The notes: a model not told the origin generated them from the letters alone. A stretch of DNA of 64,000 bases from ZLKRG08 sp964565165 (GCA_964565165.1 CAZMDJ010000003.1:5044-69043), one strand, 5' to 3'; counted from the stretch's first letter, positions 26,256 to 36,084 are shown. A program made the numbers and translations.

Positions 26256-27449
26256 TTACTTGGTGATCTTTGTAACGCGACCTGCACCAACTGTGCGGCC
26301 ACCTTCGCGGATAGCGAACTTCAGACCTTCTTCCATCGCAATTGGCTGAATTAGCACAACTGAGATGTCAGTGTTATCGCCAGGCATAACCATTTCGGTG
26401 CCTGATGGAAGTGTTACAACACCAGTTACGTCAGTTGTACGGAAGTAGAACTGTGGACGGTAGTTGTTAAAGAATGGAGTGTGGCGTCCGCCTTCATCCT
26501 TTGAAAGGATGTAAACAGAAGCTGAGAACTCTGTGTGTGGTGTGATTGAACCAGGCTTGCAAACAACCTGACCGCGCTCAACATCTTCACGCTTTGTTCC
26601 GCGAAGTAGTAGACCAACGTTCTCGCCAGCCTGACCTTCGTCAAGAAGTTTACGGAACATTTCAACGCCAGTAACAGTTGTCTTCTGTGAAGCTTCCTTG
26701 ATACCAACGATTTCAACTTCTTCGTTAACCTTGACGATACCGCGCTCGATACGACCGGTGATAACAGTTCCACGACCTGTGATTGTGAAAACGTCTTCAA
26801 CTGGCATCAAGAATGGCTTATCAACATCACGTGCAGGTGTTGGGATGTAATCATCAACAGCTGTCATAAGTTCCATGATTGAGTCAACCCACTTAGCGTC
26901 GCCTTCTAGAGCCTTAAGAGCTGAGATGCGAACGATAGGTGTGTCATCGCCTGGGAATTCGTACTTAGATAGAAGTTCGCGAACTTCCATTTCAACTAGT
27001 TCAAGAATTTCTGCATCATCAACCATGTCTGACTTGTTTAGAGCAACAACGATTGATGGAACGCCAACCTGACGAGCAAGAAGCACGTGCTCCTTGGTCT
27101 GTGGCATTGGACCGTCTGTAGCAGCAACTACAAGAATTGCGCCGTCCATCTGAGCTGCACCAGTGATCATGTTCTTGATGTAGTCAGCGTGACCTGGGCA
27201 GTCAACGTGCGCGTAGTGGCGCTTTTCGGTCTGGTATTCGATGTGCGCGATCGAGATGGTGATACCACGCTGACGCTCTTCTGGCGCCTTATCGATCTGA
27301 TCGAATGGTGTGAATGGGTTTACATCTGGGTACTTCTCGTGCAACACCTTTGAGATCGCCGCAGTAAGAGTTGTCTTACCGTGGTCGATGTGACCAATGG
27401 TTCCGATGTTGACGTGTGGTTTGGTTCGTTCGAACTTTGCCTTTGCCAC
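26256..27449 (-). CDS. tuf: Elongation factor Tu
   Basis: Delivers aminoacyl-tRNA to the ribosome. G-motifs GHIDHGKTT, DCPGHADY and NKSD are intact, followed by the two beta-barrel domains (GRGTVITGRIERGIVKV, RPQFYFRTTDVTG). Length 397 is normal. Last gene of the str cluster. Confidence 0.99.
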   Translation of the reverse strand: MAKAKFERTKPHVNIGTIGHIDHGKTTLTAAISKVLHEKYPDVNPFTPFDQIDKAPEERQRGITISIAHIEYQTEKRHYAHVDCPGHADYIKNMITGAAQMDGAILVVAATDGPMPQTKEHVLLARQVGVPSIVVALNKSDMVDDAEILELVEMEVRELLSKYEFPGDDTPIVRISALKALEGDAKWVDSIMELMTAVDDYIPTPARDVDKPFLMPVEDVFTITGRGTVITGRIERGIVKVNEEVEIVGIKEASQKTTVTGVEMFRKLLDEGQAGENVGLLLRGTKREDVERGQVVCKPGSITPHTEFSASVYILSKDEGGRHTPFFNNYRPQFYFRTTDVTGVVTLPSGTEMVMPGDNTDISVVLIQPIAMEEGLKFAIREGGRTVGAGRVTKITK

Positions 27450-27516
27450 TTTGGTTCCTCTTTCTTATGAGTGCTTTTTAGTTATTAGGGATTTGGTTCT
27501 TTGTTACTTATTAGGG

Positions 27517-29613
27517 TTATTCGCCGCGTACTTTCGCAATGATTTCCTTTGACACTGCTGCAGGAACTTCTGCATAGGTCTCGAATTCCATTGAGTAGCT
27601 TGCGCGGCCTTGTGTTCTGCTTCGAAGATCGCCGACATAGCCGAACATCTCCGATAGTGGAACTAGCGCCCTAACAACGCGGGCACCTGACCGCTCATCC
27701 ATGGCCTGAATTTGGCCACGACGACTATTTAGATCGCCGATGACATCACCCATGAAATCTTCAGGAGTGGTGACTTCAACTTTCATAACTGGTTCTAGCA
27801 AAACAGGACCAGCAAGTTTTGCTGCTTCCTTAAATGCTGCGATACCAGCAATCTTGAAGGCCAATTCAGATGAGTCAACATCGTGATAGGCGCCGTCAAG
27901 AAGAGTTACACGTACATCTGTAAGTGGGAAGCCAGCAAGAGGACCTGCCTGCATTGCTTCTTGGCATCCATCGTCAACTGAAGGGATGTACTCCTTCGGA
28001 ACGCGTCCACCTGTAATTTTATTTACGAATTCATAGCCCTTTTCATTTTCGCCAGGTTGTAGTGGCTCAAGAGCAATTTGAATCTTCGCGAATTGACCAG
28101 AACCACCTGATTGCTTCTTGTGGGTGTAGTCGTGGCGCGCAACTGGCTTGCGAAGTGTTTCGCGGAATGCAACCTGTGGCTTACCAACGTTCGCTTCAAC
28201 TTTAAATTCGCGCTTCATACGATCAACAAGAATTTCAAGGTGAAGTTCGCCCATACCAGCGATGATTGTCTGACCTGTTTCTTCATCAGTCTTAACGCGG
28301 AATGTTGGATCTTCTTCTGCAAGACGCTGAATCGCAATACCAAGTTTTTCCTGGTCGCCCTTTGTCTTAGGTTCAATCGCAACTTCGATAACTGGATTTG
28401 GGAATTCCATTGATTCAAGAATTACCGGCTTATCAGTATCGCAAAGAGTCTCGCCAGTTGTGGTGTCCTTAAGACCCATAACCGCGCAGATCATGCCTGC
28501 GGTTGCCTCTTCGATTTCTTCGCGCTTGTTAGCGTGCATCTGATAAATCTTGCCGATACGTTCCTTGCGATCCTTATTTGAGTTAAGAACTGCAGAGCTG
28601 GTCTTCATTACGCCTGAATAAACGCGGATAAATGTCAGCTTACCTAGGTGGGGATCTGTCATGATCTTGAATGCAAGAGCTGACATTGGTTCGTCATTGC
28701 TTGGCTTACGTGTTACTTCGATTGAAGAATCTGCAACGTTATGGCCAACAATCGCATCAACATCTAGAGGTGATGGAAGGTAACGAACCACAGCATCAAG
28801 CATTGGCTGAACACCCTTGTTCTTAAAAGCAGAACCAGTTAGAACTGGAACAGCCTTTGCAGCAAGAGTTGCACGACGAATACCTGCGATGATTTCAGCT
28901 TCTGAAAGTTCAGCACCTTCAAGGTACTTCTCCATGATCTGATCATCAGATTCTGCAAGTGTTTCTAAGAATTCATGGCGAGCCTTTTCAGCTGCTTCTT
29001 TTAGATTAGCTGGAATCTCTTCGATTACGTAATCTTCGCCCTTCTTTGTTTCGCCTGGCCATACAAGAGCCTTCATTGCGATTAGATCAACAACGCCCTG
29101 GAAGTCACCTTCAAGACCAATTGGAATCTGAAGTACAAGAGCAGTTGCGTTAAGACGTGAACGAATCATGCCAACGCACATATCAAAGTTTGCACCGGTA
29201 CGGTCTAACTTGTTTACGAAGCAGATACGTGGAACTGAATACTTATCAGCTTGACGCCAAACAGTTTCTGATTGTGGTTCTACACCAGCAACACCATCGA
29301 ACACAGCAACTGCACCATCAAGAACACGAAGTGAACGTTCTACTTCAACTGTGAAGTCAACGTGGCCAGGTGTATCAATGATGTTGATTGTGTGATCTTT
29401 CCAAGCACAGGTTGTAGCAGCAGAGGTAATGGTGATACCGCGCTCTTGTTCCTGCTCCATCCAGTCCATGGTTGCAGCACCTTCGTGAACTTCACCGATC
29501 TTGTAGTTGATACCGGTGTAGAAAAGGATGCGCTCGGTTGTGGTGGTCTTACCCGCGTCGATGTGCGCCATGATTCCAATGTTGCGCACCTTGGCTAGGT
29601 CTAGTGTTGCCAC
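27517..29613 (-). CDS. fusA: Elongation factor G
   Basis: Translocase GTPase. G1 AHIDAGKTTTTERILFYTG, G3 DTPGHVDFT and G4 NKLDR are intact, with the domain IV-V region GSGQFAKIQIALEP and RGQIQAMDERSGARV. Length 698 is standard. Lies between rpsG and tuf. Confidence 0.99.
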   Translation of the reverse strand: MATLDLAKVRNIGIMAHIDAGKTTTTERILFYTGINYKIGEVHEGAATMDWMEQEQERGITITSAATTCAWKDHTINIIDTPGHVDFTVEVERSLRVLDGAVAVFDGVAGVEPQSETVWRQADKYSVPRICFVNKLDRTGANFDMCVGMIRSRLNATALVLQIPIGLEGDFQGVVDLIAMKALVWPGETKKGEDYVIEEIPANLKEAAEKARHEFLETLAESDDQIMEKYLEGAELSEAEIIAGIRRATLAAKAVPVLTGSAFKNKGVQPMLDAVVRYLPSPLDVDAIVGHNVADSSIEVTRKPSNDEPMSALAFKIMTDPHLGKLTFIRVYSGVMKTSSAVLNSNKDRKERIGKIYQMHANKREEIEEATAGMICAVMGLKDTTTGETLCDTDKPVILESMEFPNPVIEVAIEPKTKGDQEKLGIAIQRLAEEDPTFRVKTDEETGQTIIAGMGELHLEILVDRMKREFKVEANVGKPQVAFRETLRKPVARHDYTHKKQSGGSGQFAKIQIALEPLQPGENEKGYEFVNKITGGRVPKEYIPSVDDGCQEAMQAGPLAGFPLTDVRVTLLDGAYHDVDSSELAFKIAGIAAFKEAAKLAGPVLLEPVMKVEVTTPEDFMGDVIGDLNSRRGQIQAMDERSGARVVRALVPLSEMFGYVGDLRSRTQGRASYSMEFETYAEVPAAVSKEIIAKVRGE

Positions 29614-29651
29614 TTTATATCTTCCTTATCTCTTCTTTAATTCTTCAATAA

Positions 29652-30122
29652 TTACCAGCGGTAGTGAGCAAACGCCTTGTTTGCATCCGCCATCTTGTGT
29701 GTATCTTCGCGACGCTTAACAGCAGCACCAAGGCCATTGCTTGCATCAATTAGCTCGTTTGTAAGACGTTCTGCCATTGACTTTTCGCGACGTGCGCGTG
29801 AGAAATCAACTAACCAACGTAGAGCAAGAGTTGTTGCGCGACCTGACTTAACTTCAACAGGCACCTGGTATGTAGCTCCACCAACGCGACGAGACTTAAC
29901 TTCGATCTGTGGCTTGATGTTATCTAGTGCGCGCTTAAGTGTGATGATTGGATCAACTTGTGTTTTTTCGCGAATGTTTTCCATTGCTGCATAAACAATT
30001 GCTTCAGCTGTTGAACGCTTGCCGTGCAAAAGAATCTTATTGATTAGCGCGGTAACAATTGGTGAGTTATAAACTGGATCAGCAATAACTGGTGACTTAA
30101 CTGCAGGACCTTTACGTGGCAT
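29652..30122 (-). CDS. rpsG: 30S ribosomal protein S7
   Basis: S7 nucleates the head of the small subunit. MPRKGPAVKSPVIADPVYNS and ANKAFAHYRW frame the protein; RRVGGATYQVPVEVKSGR is diagnostic. Length 156. Overlaps the rpsL stop by one base. Confidence 0.97.
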   Translation of the reverse strand: MPRKGPAVKSPVIADPVYNSPIVTALINKILLHGKRSTAEAIVYAAMENIREKTQVDPIITLKRALDNIKPQIEVKSRRVGGATYQVPVEVKSGRATTLALRWLVDFSRARREKSMAERLTNELIDASNGLGAAVKRREDTHKMADANKAFAHYRW

Positions 30123-30502
30123 TAGCTGGCCTTCTTCTCTCGCTTAGCACCGTAACGTGAACGTGCTTGCTTACGGTTCTTAACACCTTGTGTATCAAGT
30201 GAACCGCGAATGATCTTGTAACGAACACCTGGTAGATCTTTAACACGACCACCGCGAACAAGAACGATGGAGTGCTCTTGTAAGTTGTGACCTTCGCCAG
30301 GAATGTATGCAGAAACTTCCATGCCACTTGTTAAGCGAACACGTGCAACTTTACGAAGTGCAGAGTTCGGCTTCTTTGGTGTTGTTGTGTAAACACGTGT
30401 GCAAACACCGCGACGTTGTGGACTACCTTTTAGTGCAGGTGTTTTTGTTTTGTCGCTCTTTTCAGCGCGACCACGACGCACTAACTGTTGAATCGTTGGC
30501 AT
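30122..30502 (-). CDS. rpsL: 30S ribosomal protein S12
   Basis: Decoding-centre protein. MPTIQQLVRRGRAEK, the loop TPKKPNSALRKVARVRL (with the lysine whose change gives streptomycin resistance elsewhere, here unaltered) and RGGRVKDLPGVRYKIIRG are present. Length 126. First gene of the str cluster, divergent from deoD. Confidence 0.98.
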   Translation of the reverse strand: MPTIQQLVRRGRAEKSDKTKTPALKGSPQRRGVCTRVYTTTPKKPNSALRKVARVRLTSGMEVSAYIPGEGHNLQEHSIVLVRGGRVKDLPGVRYKIIRGSLDTQGVKNRKQARSRYGAKREKKAS

Positions 30503-30638
30503 GTTTCTCCATCTTTGTTCGTTTTAATTTTTGTCTTTCATACAAAACTTTTCCGACCCACGCGGTCGGGTGTGTTGAACCGACTACGCAAATCTTTCGC
30601 ATAAAAATCTTCATGCGAAGGAAAAGCCCTATAAAAAA
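30503..30638. promoter_or_regulatory. Divergent control region between rpsL and deoD, rpsL-proximal half
   Basis: No gene is seen. It holds two hairpins: CCGACC with GGTCGG (about 30553-30569) and TTCGCAT (30596-30602) with ATGCGAA (30613-30619). Promoters for the str operon (minus) and deoD (plus) must lie in this region or the adjoining structured element; a TATAAA (30630-30635) on the plus strand could be a -10 box, without a convincing -35. Confidence 0.45.
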
Positions 30639-30754
30639 GGCAGGGGTTAAGCGTAAGCGAGAGGGCTCGAATCCTCCAAATCCTGCGAATCGGAGGTCTT
30701 TTACTCCTACCCTGCCAAAGTGGCCCGCGACACGCCGATGGGCGTGTCGGATTT
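30639..30754 (+). promoter_or_regulatory. Structured leader upstream of deoD, riboswitch-like
   Basis: GGCAGGG (30639-30645) is complementary to CCCTGCC (30710-30716), closing a 78-base domain with two internal stems, GAGG/CCTC (30661-30664/30673-30676) and GGAG/CTCC (30692-30695/30704-30707). Eleven bases later comes a perfect 9-bp GC-rich hairpin (30728-30736 with 30741-30749, GATG loop) followed by GATTTT. The order aptamer-like domain, then terminator-like hairpin, then gene is that of a riboswitch or attenuator. It matches no riboswitch class I can recognise, including the purine class. Confidence 0.5.
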
Positions 30755-30779
30755 TAAAGGCATGGTCTACGCTGAATTT

Positions 30780-31478
30780 ATGAGCGTACATATCAGTGCC
30801 CAGAAGGGCGAAATCTCGGACAAGATCCTCCTCCCAGGAGACCCTCTCCGAGCTAAGTGGGTGGCCGAAAACTGGCTTACCGATGTCAAGCAATTTAACG
30901 CCGTCCGAAACATGTTTGGCTTTACCGGCCTACATAAGGGTGAGCGAATCTCAGTTATGGGCACCGGAATGGGCCTTCCATCGATTTCGATCTATGTAAC
31001 CGAGCTTTTTAACGAATATGACGTCCAAAAGGCGATCCGTATCGGTACCGCTGGCGGTATTCAGGACCACACCAAGGTTGGCGATGTAATTCTTGCGATG
31101 ACCGCATCAACAGATTCAAATATCAATCGCCGTTTCACCAATGGTTTGGACTTCGCACCACATGCGGACTTCCTAATGTTGCAAGCTGCATACGAAGCAT
31201 CGCAGAAGCATGGTGGCGCGCTTGTTGGTGGCGTCTCATCAATGGATTATTTCTATGATGAAACAGATGCAGCTAAGAAGTTAGTTGCACATGGTGTTCT
31301 TGCTGTTGAAATGGAAGCTTCTGCTTTGTATTCAATCGCTGCACGAAAGAAGCGTCGCGCACTTTCAATCCTTACAGTTTCAGATCATGTCTTCACACAC
31401 GAAGCTATGGATTCTGATGCGCGCGAACGTTCTCTTAATAACATGGTTGAGATTGGCTTGACTGCTCTAAACGCGTGA
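30780..31478 (+). CDS. deoD: Purine nucleoside phosphorylase, DeoD type
   Basis: Cleaves purine (deoxy)ribonucleosides with phosphate, for salvage. I choose ATG 30780, giving MSVHISAQKGEISDKILLPG and 232 residues; the open frame extends 20 codons further upstream through the terminator-like hairpin. Motifs of the hexameric class are LPGDPLRAKW (phosphate), GTGMGLPSISIY and AVEMEASALY with the conserved Glu. The C-terminal DHVFTHEAM segment is also typical. It overlaps the MMPL gene by 4 bases (GTGA). Confidence 0.95.
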   Translation: MSVHISAQKGEISDKILLPGDPLRAKWVAENWLTDVKQFNAVRNMFGFTGLHKGERISVMGTGMGLPSISIYVTELFNEYDVQKAIRIGTAGGIQDHTKVGDVILAMTASTDSNINRRFTNGLDFAPHADFLMLQAAYEASQKHGGALVGGVSSMDYFYDETDAAKKLVAHGVLAVEMEASALYSIAARKKRRALSILTVSDHVFTHEAMDSDARERSLNNMVEIGLTALNA

Positions 31479-33448
31479 TCCGTAAAAGATTACTCGTCGT
31501 AACTGTTTGGGTTGCGCTTGCGCTCTTTGGTTTTTATGCAAGCGCAAATATCAACTCGTTGTTAACAACTTCAATAACAGTTCCAGGTAGTCAATCAGCT
31601 AAAGCAGATGAAGTAATTGAAAGCGCCTTTGGTGAAACCACCGAAGGCGCTTTCTCTATCTTTTATGAATACAACAAGAAGTTACCAAAAGCAGATGTAG
31701 AGGCGTTGCAAGCAAGAGTTGAAAAGGCAGTTTCAACTTTGCCCGCGCTTCATGTTGTACAGAATCGTGCAATAGGCGGTGTTTTATATGCCAATATCCA
31801 AACCCCTTATAACCTGCAGAAAGCAGCGGATTTAACTCCCCTTCTCCGCTCTGCGCTAAAGGATGCCGGGCTAAAGAGTGTAAAAGTTTCCGGTCCACCT
31901 GCAATCAAACATGATGTCTCCCCTGTATTAGCCGACGACTTACAGCGCGGACAATTGGTCGCAATTCTTATCGCGTTAATCTTCTTATTTATAACTTTAC
32001 GATCAATCTGGTCGATGTTAATACCAATAATTGTCGCCATCACAACTATCTCGACCTCGATCGGCATCATCTATCTATTGGCGCATAAGATGTTGATGGT
32101 TCTATATATCCCAAATATCGTAGAACTAATTGGGTTAGGCCTTGCTATTGATTACTCACTACTTATGGTGCATCGCTATAAATTAGATGGTGATATTAAA
32201 AAGACCCAGAGAACCATTTTAATTTCTGGAAGTACCGTAGCAATCGCACTTTCTACATTAATTCTGGTTCCGATTCCTTTCATTCGCTCCCTTGGAATCG
32301 CGGGCGTAATTGTGCCACTCGTTGCAATGGCCGCAGCTACAACTCTGCAACCTGCGTTACTTTCTTACATGGGCACAGATGGAGCAAAGCCTCGCTTTGC
32401 AAGTAACCATTTCCGTGCACTTGGCGAATTTGTAGTCAAACGTCCAGTACCGGTGCTATTAATTTCTCTGGCACTTATTGCGGTACCGATTTCACAAATT
32501 ACTAAGTTAGCTGTAACTCCAAGTTCGATCTCTGCAATCCCTGAAAATCTAGAATCCGCTAAGGCGATCAAAATAGTTACCAGCCGCGCCGGCGAAGGAA
32601 TCATCTCTCCGATTCAGGTTGTTGTTAACTTGCCTGAAGTTACCGATGTAAATATGGCTCGCGTAAAACTTGCTGGGGAAATTGCTGCCAATAAAGATGT
32701 CTTCACCGTTGTAACTGATCGTAAGTATGTTGATAAGAGCGGCAAAGTGCTACGTATTTTTGTCATTTCGAAGAAGGATTTAGGCGAAAGCCAGCAATTA
32801 ATAAGCTTTATTCGTGCTCTCAAAAACGACTTCCCCGCAGGCACAAAAATCTATGTAGGTGGCGCTCCAGCTCAAGGTTTTGACTTAGTCCAACGGATAA
32901 AAACCACTTTCCCTATAATTGCGATATTCGCTCTGCTCATTTCATTTGCCTTACTTCGTAGATATCTAAATTCGCTTTTGATACCTATTAAGGCGATTCT
33001 CTTAGATTTAATCTCTATTGCCGCAGCAGTTGGTACCGTAGTTTTCTTCGCCAAAAATTATTTCTATCAGCAAGACCAGATTGAAATCTGGGTCTTGTTA
33101 TTTATCTTTGCAATTCTCTTTGGACTTTCAATGGATTATGAAGTCTTCATCGTCTCCAGAATGCGCGAAAGTTACTTGGAACATAAAGATAATAACCGCG
33201 CAGTTATCGAAGGGTTAGCCAATACCGGAGGTGTAGTAACTACCGCTGCCATAGTTATGGTGGGTGCGCTAACTGGATTTATCACAGGCCACTTTGCCGG
33301 GCTACAAGAACTTGGTGTTGGATTAATTGCAGGTATTGCACTTGATGCCACAATCATCCGAATGCTTCTACTTCCAGCAACGATGGTTTTACTCGGTAAA
33401 TGGAATTGGTCCCACCCCCGCTTTCGCGGGAGTAGGACCAACTTTTAA
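31475..33448 (+). CDS. MMPL-family (RND superfamily) membrane transporter
   Basis: A 657-residue protein with two similar halves: one N-terminal membrane segment, a large external domain, five clustered segments, then the same again. The MMPL signatures GLAIDYSLLMVHRYK and GLSMDYEVFIVSRMRESY, with the proton-relay DY pair, are present in each half. Such proteins export lipids or hydrophobic molecules; the substrate here is unknown. Start GTG 31475 overlaps deoD. Its last codons also form a terminator hairpin. Confidence 0.9.
   Translation: MIRKRLLVVTVWVALALFGFYASANINSLLTTSITVPGSQSAKADEVIESAFGETTEGAFSIFYEYNKKLPKADVEALQARVEKAVSTLPALHVVQNRAIGGVLYANIQTPYNLQKAADLTPLLRSALKDAGLKSVKVSGPPAIKHDVSPVLADDLQRGQLVAILIALIFLFITLRSIWSMLIPIIVAITTISTSIGIIYLLAHKMLMVLYIPNIVELIGLGLAIDYSLLMVHRYKLDGDIKKTQRTILISGSTVAIALSTLILVPIPFIRSLGIAGVIVPLVAMAAATTLQPALLSYMGTDGAKPRFASNHFRALGEFVVKRPVPVLLISLALIAVPISQITKLAVTPSSISAIPENLESAKAIKIVTSRAGEGIISPIQVVVNLPEVTDVNMARVKLAGEIAANKDVFTVVTDRKYVDKSGKVLRIFVISKKDLGESQQLISFIRALKNDFPAGTKIYVGGAPAQGFDLVQRIKTTFPIIAIFALLISFALLRRYLNSLLIPIKAILLDLISIAAAVGTVVFFAKNYFYQQDQIEIWVLLFIFAILFGLSMDYEVFIVSRMRESYLEHKDNNRAVIEGLANTGGVVTTAAIVMVGALTGFITGHFAGLQELGVGLIAGIALDATIIRMLLLPATMVLLGKWNWSHPRFRGSRTNF
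33406..33446 (+). terminator. Rho-independent terminator overlapping the MMPL gene 3' end
   Basis: TTGGTCC (33406-33412) pairs with GGACCAA (33435-33441); an inner GC-rich stem closes on a TTTC loop; CTTTTAA follows. It encodes the last residues of the MMPL protein as well as ending its transcript. The convergent secreted-protein operon ends 20 bases further on. Confidence 0.8.
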
Positions 33449-33467
33449 GTTAGGTTCTTAGCTTTAC

Positions 33468-35120
33468 TTACTTAACAACCTTAATTGAGAAATGAATAGC
33501 CGGTAGCTGATATCCCAATGCAATAGCTGGATTATCATTTGCATAACTTAAAATAGGAAGCATTCCATATTGAGTGTTTGCAAATGAAGGTTGATTTGTA
33601 TAAAAAAGTGGATGCAAATCAATTATATGTGTTCCTGGCTTACCGACTGCAGGGAAGTGAATAACCATATAACCATTTGAATTAAAGCCACATCCATAAC
33701 CAATAAAGCTATTGTCGTATGTAACAGCCATAGTGTTATCTAGCTGAGTCCAACCTACGCCTTTTATAGCGATAGTTACTTCTTCGCCGGCTTTAAATGT
33801 GTAAGTTGGCTTGCCTGAACCATCTCGTGATTCAGGAAGTGGAGATTTATCTGCTAGAGCTACACCTGCGGATAAAGCCTTTCCATTCTTATCTTTGTAA
33901 ACAAAAATACTTGGTTTAACGTAGAACGGAATTTGAGCCTGAATCAAGTCTCCGCTTTTAACTTGGATTACATGCCAGCCGCCTAGATTATCTGGGATAG
34001 TAACTTCAGTTGAGAGATTTCCTCCGGTTGGAGTAGCTGTTCCCATTGGCACCCCGTTGTAAACCCAACAGGTACCTGAACAATTGACTCGGTTTCCAAC
34101 TACAGAAGCCCAAACTATTTGATGTGCGCCAGTTGTATATAAACCAGTGACATCAAGTTTGACTTTACTTCCTACTACTGCATTGTTTACATCTACTTTG
34201 GCAACAGCTGTAGTTTTTGGATCAACCCCTTGATTAGAAAGCGTAGTTCTAAAATCGGTGGAAGGTGTTACAACTTGAGGGTATTCGATTGAGGAAGGAA
34301 TCAATCCATTATCTTTCGTAACTTTAAATGGCAACATTCCGCCTTTTGAATAGGGCACTGGGGATTGTTTTAAGTTCATATACTGAACACCGATTCCATC
34401 GGCTGCAGTTACATAATGTGTGCCTATTTCACCTGCTGCTCGAATTTTGAATTCAGCCGTTCCACGTGTCCAAACCGCCTGGGCTTCTCCCACGTAACCG
34501 TTATCCCACAGGATAGAAATACCTCCTGTATAAAGAGTTGAACCGATTCCTGTGTATTTAATAGTTATTGGAGTACCAACAGGACCGCTGGATGGTGACA
34601 TCGTAAATTTTGGATTCGTTTGGAATCCGCCTTTAGCAACGGCGGAACCATTGACCACTGCATAAATATCATGTGGTCCACCAAAATCTTCTGGCGCTTT
34701 TGTTTTAAATACAAACCCACCGTTTGCATCAGTCATGATTGATGCCATTTTGACTGGGTATTTAAGGTACTTAACCCCACGATAGTTAATTGAATTTGGC
34801 TGAACATCTGTCAACCATGCTCCATCTGCAGTTGACCAAGTTAAATTAACTGAAGAATTTGCTGGCAAGCCTTTTCCCGTCAACGTAAACTCTTGACCAA
34901 CATAACCTTGATTTGGTTCAGTTGTTATCATTCCTTGCAAAAGATCTGGAGTTGTGAAAGTAATTTTTTCTCCAGTGAAAGGCAGGGCAGGAACGCCTTT
35001 TAAATCTTTAGGTGCGGTCAAAGTCAGAATATTTTCTGCATCAGCCGCAATAGCAGGAGTTGCCAGGGCGGCAATTAATACTGCCGCCATGACTCCTCTT
35101 TTAATTAAACTCTTACCCAT
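33468..35120 (-). CDS. Secreted protein of unknown function with IPT/Ig-like domains
   Basis: A 550-residue protein with a clear Sec signal peptide (MGKSLIKRGVMAAVLIAALA, cleavage near AIAA). The mature part is beta-rich and has two IPT/TIG-like openings, PNQGYVGQEFTLTGKGLPAN (from about residue 70) and SPSSGPVGTPITIKYTG (from about 170). A cysteine pair lies in NCSGTCWVYNG and another cysteine in GYGCGF. No anchor, enzymatic motif or C-terminal sorting signal is visible. Third gene of a run of three secreted proteins. An extracellular structural or binding role is inference. Confidence 0.75.
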   Translation of the reverse strand: MGKSLIKRGVMAAVLIAALATPAIAADAENILTLTAPKDLKGVPALPFTGEKITFTTPDLLQGMITTEPNQGYVGQEFTLTGKGLPANSSVNLTWSTADGAWLTDVQPNSINYRGVKYLKYPVKMASIMTDANGGFVFKTKAPEDFGGPHDIYAVVNGSAVAKGGFQTNPKFTMSPSSGPVGTPITIKYTGIGSTLYTGGISILWDNGYVGEAQAVWTRGTAEFKIRAAGEIGTHYVTAADGIGVQYMNLKQSPVPYSKGGMLPFKVTKDNGLIPSSIEYPQVVTPSTDFRTTLSNQGVDPKTTAVAKVDVNNAVVGSKVKLDVTGLYTTGAHQIVWASVVGNRVNCSGTCWVYNGVPMGTATPTGGNLSTEVTIPDNLGGWHVIQVKSGDLIQAQIPFYVKPSIFVYKDKNGKALSAGVALADKSPLPESRDGSGKPTYTFKAGEEVTIAIKGVGWTQLDNTMAVTYDNSFIGYGCGFNSNGYMVIHFPAVGKPGTHIIDLHPLFYTNQPSFANTQYGMLPILSYANDNPAIALGYQLPAIHFSIKVVK

Positions 35121-35151
35121 TTTAATCTCTCCTATATATGTATTCGTTTAA

Positions 35152-36084
35152 TTATTTTGTAGGAACTGCAAAGAGTGTTAACTTTGAAGCATCCATAAAA
35201 TTTGATGACCAAGTTCCTGTTGCCCCTTTAAGTGCTGGACTAACAGTCACTGAACGGTAGTAACTAACACGATCGTAAATTGTGCGACCAGTTGCAGGAT
35301 CTACCTGACGTACGCCATTGACTACTTTTGGTACAAGCTTTGTTGAAAGAACCTTCATGGTCGTTGTGTCTTTAGCAACCATTGTTACTTTGTAATTAAT
35401 TATTCCCAATGTTGAATACTGTCCATTGCCTGTACCTGTGCGAAGAACGCCGGTCCAGAATGCTGCACCTGAGTGGTTGCCGTAAGTTAAAGGAATCTTT
35501 GTTGGCCAACCAGATACTTCAATATAAGCTTGTGACGTATTAGTTGAATCCATCACTGCTCCGCCTAAATCGGCATTATTAGCATAAACACGGAAAACAA
35601 TTCCTTGTCCCAATAAATATTCTGAAGTGATCGCACAGGACACTCCAAAACGTGGTGCTAACGGACCTGATGTACCAGATGCTAGAACGGTGTCTACATA
35701 CATATGAATCGGTGAAATGACACCTTGCACCGGAACGCCTACTTTTACGTTTAGAGTTGGTGAATTCACCTTTGCTATCGAAGTGTCTGTAGGTGTTAAC
35801 ACACCAGTAAGCGGTGTTGCTCCTGCCGCAGATGGGACCCATGAACATTTTGCAACATACGGTGCAACTGAAGTTGTTGCAATCGCTTCACAACCTGAAA
35901 TAACTTTACCGGCCGCTGAAAATGCCACAGTGCCTGGCAATGAGGCTGTTGCAGTAATAACTGCTGGATCTAGACCATAAACAGCGTTACCGCCTGATAG
36001 CGCTAATGAGTCTGCAGCATGCGCTGTCGACATGCCCAGTGTTGCAAATGTTGCTACTACAAAGCTTGCGATGATTTTTTTCAT
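35152..36084 (-). CDS. Secreted protein of unknown function with Ig-like N-terminal domain
   Basis: A 310-residue protein with signal peptide MKKIIASFVVATFATLGMS and cleavage near AHAA. The first 90 mature residues look like a bacterial Ig-like domain of the kind found in repeat adhesins (TATASLPGTVAFSAAGKVI, then ATPLTGVLTPTD). Three cysteines are spaced through the first half. The C-terminal part is not recognised. No membrane anchor. It lies 31 bases upstream of the 550-residue secreted protein and 34 bases downstream of the next gene, so the three are probably one operon. Confidence 0.72.
   Translation of the reverse strand: MKKIIASFVVATFATLGMSTAHAADSLALSGGNAVYGLDPAVITATASLPGTVAFSAAGKVISGCEAIATTSVAPYVAKCSWVPSAAGATPLTGVLTPTDTSIAKVNSPTLNVKVGVPVQGVISPIHMYVDTVLASGTSGPLAPRFGVSCAITSEYLLGQGIVFRVYANNADLGGAVMDSTNTSQAYIEVSGWPTKIPLTYGNHSGAAFWTGVLRTGTGNGQYSTLGIINYKVTMVAKDTTTMKVLSTKLVPKVVNGVRQVDPATGRTIYDRVSYYRSVTVSPALKGATGTWSSNFMDASKLTLFAVPTK

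Noticed and set aside
30639..30716. tRNA-like element: 7-bp closing stem GGCAGGG/CCCTGCC and an anticodon-like loop CTCGAAT (a CGA anticodon).
   Set aside because: No D-loop GG, no T-loop TTCRA in the right place on either strand, and poor inner stems. Treated as a structured leader instead.
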